From assembly GCA_000383735.1 (NCBI GenBank), contig KB912174.1, positions 1 through 7,709 on the forward strand: 7,709 bases of DNA. The letters are read 5' to 3'. Position 1 is the first letter of the stretch, and every line of letters starts with the position of its first letter. Shown here in pieces: positions 4,576-7,709 of the stretch. The notes beneath the pieces are model-generated. The model ran no database searches. It was not told the DNA's origin and was given only the letters and a program-made list of their open reading frames with translations. The translations under genes and the position numbers were made by a program. Origin of the DNA: Verrucomicrobia bacterium SCGC AAA164-M04. Lineage in GTDB: Bacteria; Verrucomicrobiota; Verrucomicrobiae; Verrucomicrobiales; Akkermansiaceae.

Positions 4576-5801
4576 AAGTCGGCAACCCATTCTGCCGGAA
4601 TCATTCTATTGATCGTTCCAGCTGGTTTCTGAAGCATCGCTGTTGCAGCTTGTTCCGAAATCTTACCGACGCTCCAAAGGGACAGTTCGCCCCTGTGTTT
4701 TGAGAGCGATTGAGCCGCTGCATCAGAGAGTTCAGTGACTCCGTCAAGGGAGAGCGGGCCCTCATGTTTTGCGAGGGCCTCAACAACGGTATCGGAGACT
4801 TCTGTTAGGCCATCCAGCCATAATTTTCCACGGCACTTTGCTAGGGCTACTGCAGCAGTCTCTGAGAGTTCGTTGAGATTGCAAAGTTGAAACTCAGCGT
4901 ATTCATCTTCATGTTGTCCGAGTCGCACAGCAGCCTCATTGCTAATTTTTTTAGCCTTCTCAAGGGAATACATCCAAGATGATCCAAGAATCCATTTTTG
5001 AGCAAAATCTTCGTCTATATAGTCAGGGCTGCGATCTTGCTCGGAGTCCAAATCAATCTCAGCTTTTTTCGCCAAATCATAATCGATAGAACACTTGGAG
5101 CTTAATAGATTAAGTATTTCGCCAAGCGAACGTGCTCCCTCTCGGCTCAGTTTCCTAATAATTTTGTGCTCAGAAAGGTTAAAAGATAACTTTTTCCCCC
5201 TGAACTTTGATAACTCATGCGCACACTCATCACTGAGACTGCTAAAGCCACTTAATCCTAGCCAACTGCCACGAAATCCTGCGAGTGCTCTGGTGAGCGC
5301 GCCAGTCATATTTTTTTTACTTATTGTTAATTCAAGAAAATCGACCCCACAAAGCTTCGTAGCTGTAGTTGGCGTTAGTTTTTTTAATCCCCTGAGAAGG
5401 AGGCTACCCTTATACTTGCCGATTGACTCCGCAGCTGTATCGGAAAGTTCTTTGAGGCCGTCGAGCGAGATCTTTCTCCCCTTATACTTGCCGATTGACT
5501 CCGCAGCCGCATCAGAAAGTTTAGTGAGGCCGTTGAGGCAGATACTTTCGCCCTCATGCTTGGAGAGAGATTCAGCCGCCGCATCAGAAAGTTCGGTGAG
5601 ACCGTCGAGCTGGATATGTTTGCCCTTATGCTTGGAGAGAGACTCAGCAGCCGCATCAGAAAGTTTAGTGAGGCCGCCGAGGATGAGCTCACCCTTATAC
5701 TTGGAGAGAACTTCAGCCGCATCGTCGGTAATTTTCGTCACCTCCCAAAAATCTAGGTGACTTTCCAGACCCTTCTTTGCCAATGCTTTGTCCAAAATCA
5801 T
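4566..5801 (-). CDS. Leucine-rich-repeat protein with ~12 degenerate 22-24-residue repeats
   Basis: A solenoid-type protein, most likely a protein-binding scaffold. The partner and pathway are unknown. With ATG at 5801 it has 411 residues (MILDKALAKKGLESHLDFWE). A GTG at 5858 in frame would add 19 residues including an odd hydrophobic start. I prefer the ATG because a TATAAT lies just 9 bp before it. Each unit reads GLTELSDAAAESLSKHKG followed by a short strand such as KHIQLD. Units run at residues ~19-160 (six tidy copies of 24 residues), ~185-205, and ~282-400 (five copies of ~23). An insert without repeats, Lys- then Asp-rich, occupies about 210-280. No signal peptide or anchor is present. 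It follows the HU/LRR gene by 135 bp on the same strand and is closed by the terminator at 4413-4445. LRR proteins of this style are typical of PVC bacteria. Confidence 0.8.
   Translation of the reverse strand: MILDKALAKKGLESHLDFWEVTKITDDAAEVLSKYKGELILGGLTKLSDAAAESLSKHKGKHIQLDGLTELSDAAAESLSKHEGESICLNGLTKLSDAAAESIGKYKGRKISLDGLKELSDTAAESIGKYKGSLLLRGLKKLTPTTATKLCGVDFLELTISKKNMTGALTRALAGFRGSWLGLSGFSSLSDECAHELSKFRGKKLSFNLSEHKIIRKLSREGARSLGEILNLLSSKCSIDYDLAKKAEIDLDSEQDRSPDYIDEDFAQKWILGSSWMYSLEKAKKISNEAAVRLGQHEDEYAEFQLCNLNELSETAAVALAKCRGKLWLDGLTEVSDTVVEALAKHEGPLSLDGVTELSDAAAQSLSKHRGELSLWSVGKISEQAATAMLQKPAGTINRMIPAEWVADLCQ
5388..5720. repeat. Tandem 72-bp DNA repeats inside the LRR gene
   Basis: Four to five units with a 72-bp period, each containing close variants of GCAGCCGCATCAGAAAGTTT and GAGGCCGTCGAG (plus-strand reading), encode the 24-residue LRR units at residues ~28-138 of the protein. 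Conservation at nucleotide level exceeds what the protein needs and is higher than in the later repeats (4680-4900). This indicates recent duplication or gene conversion, and a site where copy number can change by slippage or recombination without breaking the frame. Confidence 0.75.
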
Positions 5802-5810
5802 ATATATAAA

Positions 5811-5838
5811 ATTATAAACAAGTGCTGCCGATGAACAA
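5811..5838 (-). promoter_or_regulatory. Candidate promoter of the LRR gene, nearly leaderless
   Basis: On the minus strand a perfect TATAAT (5816-5811) lies 16 bp after a weak -35, TTGTTC (5838-5833). Start of transcription about 7 bp after TATAAT would leave only about 2-3 nt before the ATG at 5801. No Shine-Dalgarno sequence is present between them, which fits leaderless initiation. The -35 matches consensus only in TTG, so this is a moderate call. Confidence 0.45.
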
Positions 5839-5936
5839 GGCAGAAAAGGAGGTGTCACCCAGGAACGAAGCCGTCGTTTGAATCATCTTCATAGCCGCCC
5901 GATAAGACTATTGATTCACAGCGCCACGCCTTGTGG

Positions 5937-7343
5937 CTAATCAAATTCAAAGTCTCCTCTTTTTTCTAAAATCTCTTTGGCTCTCTCATCATATCTTTCA
6001 AAACTGATGGATATATGGTATTTATGCTCTTTAATAATTGTGGCGAGATCTTCTGTCAGTTTATCAACCGTTCCAAAATCTAAGATACCTTTGTAGCCTA
6101 AAAGAGCTTCCGCGACATCAGTTTCAATATTTACGATCCCACTGAGCTTTAATATGGCAGATGCTACAGAGGTGCCTCTGTAAGGACCATGAAATTGACC
6201 TGGTTTTATTTGCGCCAACTCCTTCGCAGCTTCGACAGAAATCGATCGCAGTCCACATAAGAAAACACCTCCTTCATGTCCTTTCAAAGCAGTAGCATGC
6301 TCTACAGTAAAACTTTCGAGACCACTGAGATCGAGGTGCCCTTGAAGCTTCGCTAGAGATTTGAGAGCCTTTGGGGAAATTGAGGTTAGCCCCGAAAAAT
6401 CATGTATAATTGATAATTTAGTAAATTCACCAGGCCATGCGAGACATAGCTCTTTAACCCAAGGTGGCTCAGCATTTTTAAACTTTGAAAGTTTGGCGGA
6501 AACTTGGTCAGAAATTGACGTTAATCCACCTAGAGTAAATCCAAAGCGTTCCATTATAGGCCACCTCCCTTTTCCTACAAAAGAAAAGTTGCAACCTTCA
6601 TAATTAGCCAATTCCTCTGCACCCTCTTCATCTATGGTTTTAACAGCGGTAAAATCGACTCTCCCCTTATGCTTAGCTAGCCCCCCCCAAACTTTCTTAG
6701 AAATCGACCCAACGGCACTTGGTATAAAAAAAGGATCGACATCAAACCCGACAACTCCCCCGTCTTTCTTAACAGTTCTGGATCTAAGTTTGTTCAGAAT
6801 TATTCCACATAGATTTGCATCAAGCTCCTTCAACCCAGAACCTCTAGAAAGAGTAAATCCTTCACCTGATTTTAACTTTAAGCCCTTTATATACTCTAGA
6901 GGACTTTCAGAAACACTTTCGGAGACTGAAAAAAACGAAAGAACATCTTCACCTACAGAAAGAGTCCCCTTTCCAAAAAAATCATATTTTACAATTTTTC
7001 CTCCACGTCCGGATAGTTTGCTATCGATTGTTTTGTAAAGGTTAGAAACTACCTTGGTTGCACGCGCTAAAGTTAGACCTAGCATATCAGATAGAAAATG
7101 AGTAAGATCCTTTTTTGTAATAGTTCGTTTGAAATCGGGGCGAGCCTCATTGAACATTTTACCATGAAGAGTCCACTCACTTCCAGACCAGTAGAGTTTT
7201 AGATCAGCTGAGATACAGATCCTTACTGAATCTTTTTGTTTTTCAGTAGATGCCAAGAGGTCATCTAGGACCGAAACAGGATCAAATACAAGTGGACCTT
7301 CTCCTAATAACTTTCCTTCGGCTTTAGTGATAATTGATTTCAT
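5937..7343 (-). CDS. HU/IHF-like domain fused to diverged leucine-rich repeats
   Basis: 468 residues, ATG at 7343 with ribosome site AAGGA (7357-7353), nine bases before the start. Residues 1-74 are of unknown fold. Residues ~75-145 read like HU/IHF: ITKKDLTHFLSDMLGLTLAR gives the first helix pair ('TKKDL...GL'), the next helix is KVVSNLYKTIDSKLSGRGG, then KIVKYDFFGKGTLSV corresponds to the HU 'V.LPGFGTFEV' strand and turn. The long DNA-intercalating arm (RNPxTGE) is missing: after GTLSVGED the chain goes directly to VLSFFSVSESVSE, matching the HU C-terminal strand and helix. Residues ~209-447 hold about nine diverged LRR units (GLTSISPKALKSLAKLQGHL, GLRSISVEAAKELAQ). The C-terminus is charged. 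No signal peptide or membrane segment is visible. An armless HU fold may dimerise rather than bind DNA. The gene appears intact. A short GCCAC/GTGGC hairpin overlaps its stop codon. Confidence 0.8.
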   Translation of the reverse strand: MKSIITKAEGKLLGEGPLVFDPVSVLDDLLASTEKQKDSVRICISADLKLYWSGSEWTLHGKMFNEARPDFKRTITKKDLTHFLSDMLGLTLARATKVVSNLYKTIDSKLSGRGGKIVKYDFFGKGTLSVGEDVLSFFSVSESVSESPLEYIKGLKLKSGEGFTLSRGSGLKELDANLCGIILNKLRSRTVKKDGGVVGFDVDPFFIPSAVGSISKKVWGGLAKHKGRVDFTAVKTIDEEGAEELANYEGCNFSFVGKGRWPIMERFGFTLGGLTSISDQVSAKLSKFKNAEPPWVKELCLAWPGEFTKLSIIHDFSGLTSISPKALKSLAKLQGHLDLSGLESFTVEHATALKGHEGGVFLCGLRSISVEAAKELAQIKPGQFHGPYRGTSVASAILKLSGIVNIETDVAEALLGYKGILDFGTVDKLTEDLATIIKEHKYHISISFERYDERAKEILEKRGDFEFD

Positions 7344-7429
7344 TGATAAACATCCTTTTTTCTCGCCCGAGTATCATCAAAGACAGCCGGTGCAAGCTTT
7401 AAGAAAATCCTCCATGGAGTTTTCTCCAT
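7340..7429 (-). pseudogene. Coding-like fragment upstream of the HU/LRR gene, cut by the IS
   Basis: The frame ends with TGA at 7340-7342, overlapping the ATG (7343) of the HU/LRR gene. That is the classic start-stop overlap of coupled genes. The last 29 residues from an internal ATG at 7429, MEKTPWRIFLKLAPAVFDDT then RARKKDVYQ, look protein-like. Upstream, the frame passes through the IS3 end at about 7483, where the sequence ceases to make sense. The simplest reading is the C-terminal remnant of an operon gene disrupted by the IS. A genuine 29-residue leader peptide is the alternative. Confidence 0.35.
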
Positions 7430-7497
7430 TGACGAATGGATAACTCTTTGGATTAAGTCTCCTCCCTGCAGGCTAACGCCAGTGCCACCCTTCCAGT

Positions 7498-7709
7498 TTA
7501 TGGCCCACTTAGAGTGAGAGGATTGATATCTCTGGATAAGCGTTTGAGGCCTGATGTCAACATGCTTCCGGAGTGAAGGCCGGAGGCCGTAACGCAGGGA
7601 GCATGTTGAGCGCGCCACCTTTCTCCCGGCTCCCAGCCAAGCGCAAATTCCTCCGGAGTCTTCATTCCCAAACTCCGATGGGGACGGAGCTCATTATACT
7701 TCTTCCTCC
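7498..7709 (-). CDS. IS3-family transposase OrfB, C-terminal part
   Basis: The frame is open from the window edge to TAA at 7498-7500, giving 69 residues. It begins RKKYNELRPHRSLGMKTPEE, the hallmark C-terminal end of the rve/DDE domain of IS3-family transposases ('YNxxRPHxSLGxxTPxEF'). The final catalytic Glu lies further upstream, outside the window. After PEEFALGWEP the chain continues for about 40 residues (ending INPLTLSGP), a longer tail than most IS3 enzymes, and this part contains a DNA hairpin. Whether the enzyme is intact cannot be judged. The IS reads toward the HU/LRR gene and could drive read-through transcription into it. Confidence 0.85.
   Translation of the reverse strand, partial: RKKYNELRPHRSLGMKTPEEFALGWEPGERWRAQHAPCVTASGLHSGSMLTSGLKRLSRDINPLTLSGP
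7558..7608. repeat. Inverted repeat within the transposase 3' end
   Basis: CAACATGCTTCC (7558-7569) pairs with GGGAGCATGTTG (7597-7608) in 12 positions, one a G-T wobble, around a 27-nt GC-rich loop with its own CCGG pairs. It falls in the nonconserved tail of the transposase, near the IS end. It may be a hairpin that limits transcription into or out of the IS, or a transposase-binding structure. Confidence 0.55.

Larger units (their letters stand above)
7483..7709 (-). mobile_element. 3' end of an IS3-family insertion sequence (right edge, partial)
   Basis: The transposase reading frame enters from the window edge and stops at 7498. An IS3-like terminus should lie a few bases beyond it. TGCCACCCTTCCAGTTT, starting at 7483 on the plus strand, has the TG start and GC-rich run expected of such an end, but the other end is outside the window, so the boundary is approximate (7470-7490). 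No target-site duplication can be tested. Confidence 0.5.

Noticed and set aside
4308..4577. 89-codon plus-strand frame
   Set aside because: Runs through both inverted repeats including the terminator at 4413-4445; the translation has no protein-like pattern.
5388..5720. CRISPR-like array suggested by regular repeats
   Set aside because: Period is 72 bp with the whole unit conserved and an open LRR reading frame through it; no repeat/spacer alternation and no cas genes.
5095..5760. 221-codon open frame on the plus strand
   Set aside because: Antisense shadow of the 72-bp LRR repeats; its Ser/Arg/Leu-rich repeats simply mirror the coding strand, and it has no ribosome site.
6634..7038. 134-codon plus-strand frame opposite the HU/LRR gene
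   Set aside because: Low-quality Pro/Ser/Leu-rich translation lying wholly antisense to a well supported gene with a good ribosome site.
7430..7618. Upstream part of a 92-codon frame ending at 7340
   Set aside because: This portion is antiparallel-free but out of frame with the IS3 transposase and inside the IS; only the last ~30 residues beyond the IS look coding.

Overview
The window most resembles accessory DNA from a bacterium of the Planctomycetes-Verrucomicrobia-Lentisphaerae (PVC) group. The evidence is two adjacent proteins built from degenerate ~22-24-residue leucine-rich repeats of the 'GLTELSDAAAESLSKHKG' type, a repeat style I associate with those phyla, plus the style of the integrase. 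The assignment is inference. Every gene I can support lies on the minus strand.

Left part (1 to about 3110): an integration module. In transcription order it holds a tyrosine recombinase (1709-2896), a doubtful 37-codon ORF, an excisionase-type helix-turn-helix protein (1041-1289), and a small overlapping gene whose reading frame appears to be broken (824-1048 continuing in another frame to 657). A zinc-ribbon protein then runs off the left edge. Just upstream of the integrase gene is a 33-bp 3' end of a tRNA gene (T arm, acceptor strand and CCA) with no 5' half, followed by a strong hairpin terminator. Copies of an 11-bp motif, TAGTGTAGGCA, lie on both sides of this tRNA fragment, as arm sites do in a phage or ICE attP. 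This is the most informative regulatory/recombination locus in the window.

Middle (3113-4565): an A/T-tract-rich intergenic stretch of nearly 500 bp with a perfect 14-bp palindrome, then an acidic 216-residue protein of unknown function (3603-4253). Next is a spacer of about 310 bp with two hairpins. One is a convincing terminator for the upstream leucine-rich-repeat gene.

Right part (4566-7343): two tandem leucine-rich-repeat genes. The downstream one (4566-5801) carries near-identical 72-bp DNA repeats and has an almost leaderless promoter. The upstream one (5937-7343) appears to fuse an N-terminal HU/IHF-like fold, lacking the DNA-binding arm, to diverged repeats. I am not aware of a description of this architecture. 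It is the best candidate here for something new, together with the attP-like locus.

Right edge (about 7483-7709): the 3' end of an IS3-family transposase gene. The IS seems to have inserted just upstream of the HU/LRR gene. Between IS and gene is a fragment of coding-like sequence whose stop codon overlaps the HU/LRR start codon, possibly the remnant of a disrupted upstream operon gene.

How the genes work together: integrase, excisionase and att sites form one mobility unit. The LRR pair and the unknown 216-residue protein look like cargo or neighbouring island genes. No sequence evidence ties the two sets into one system.
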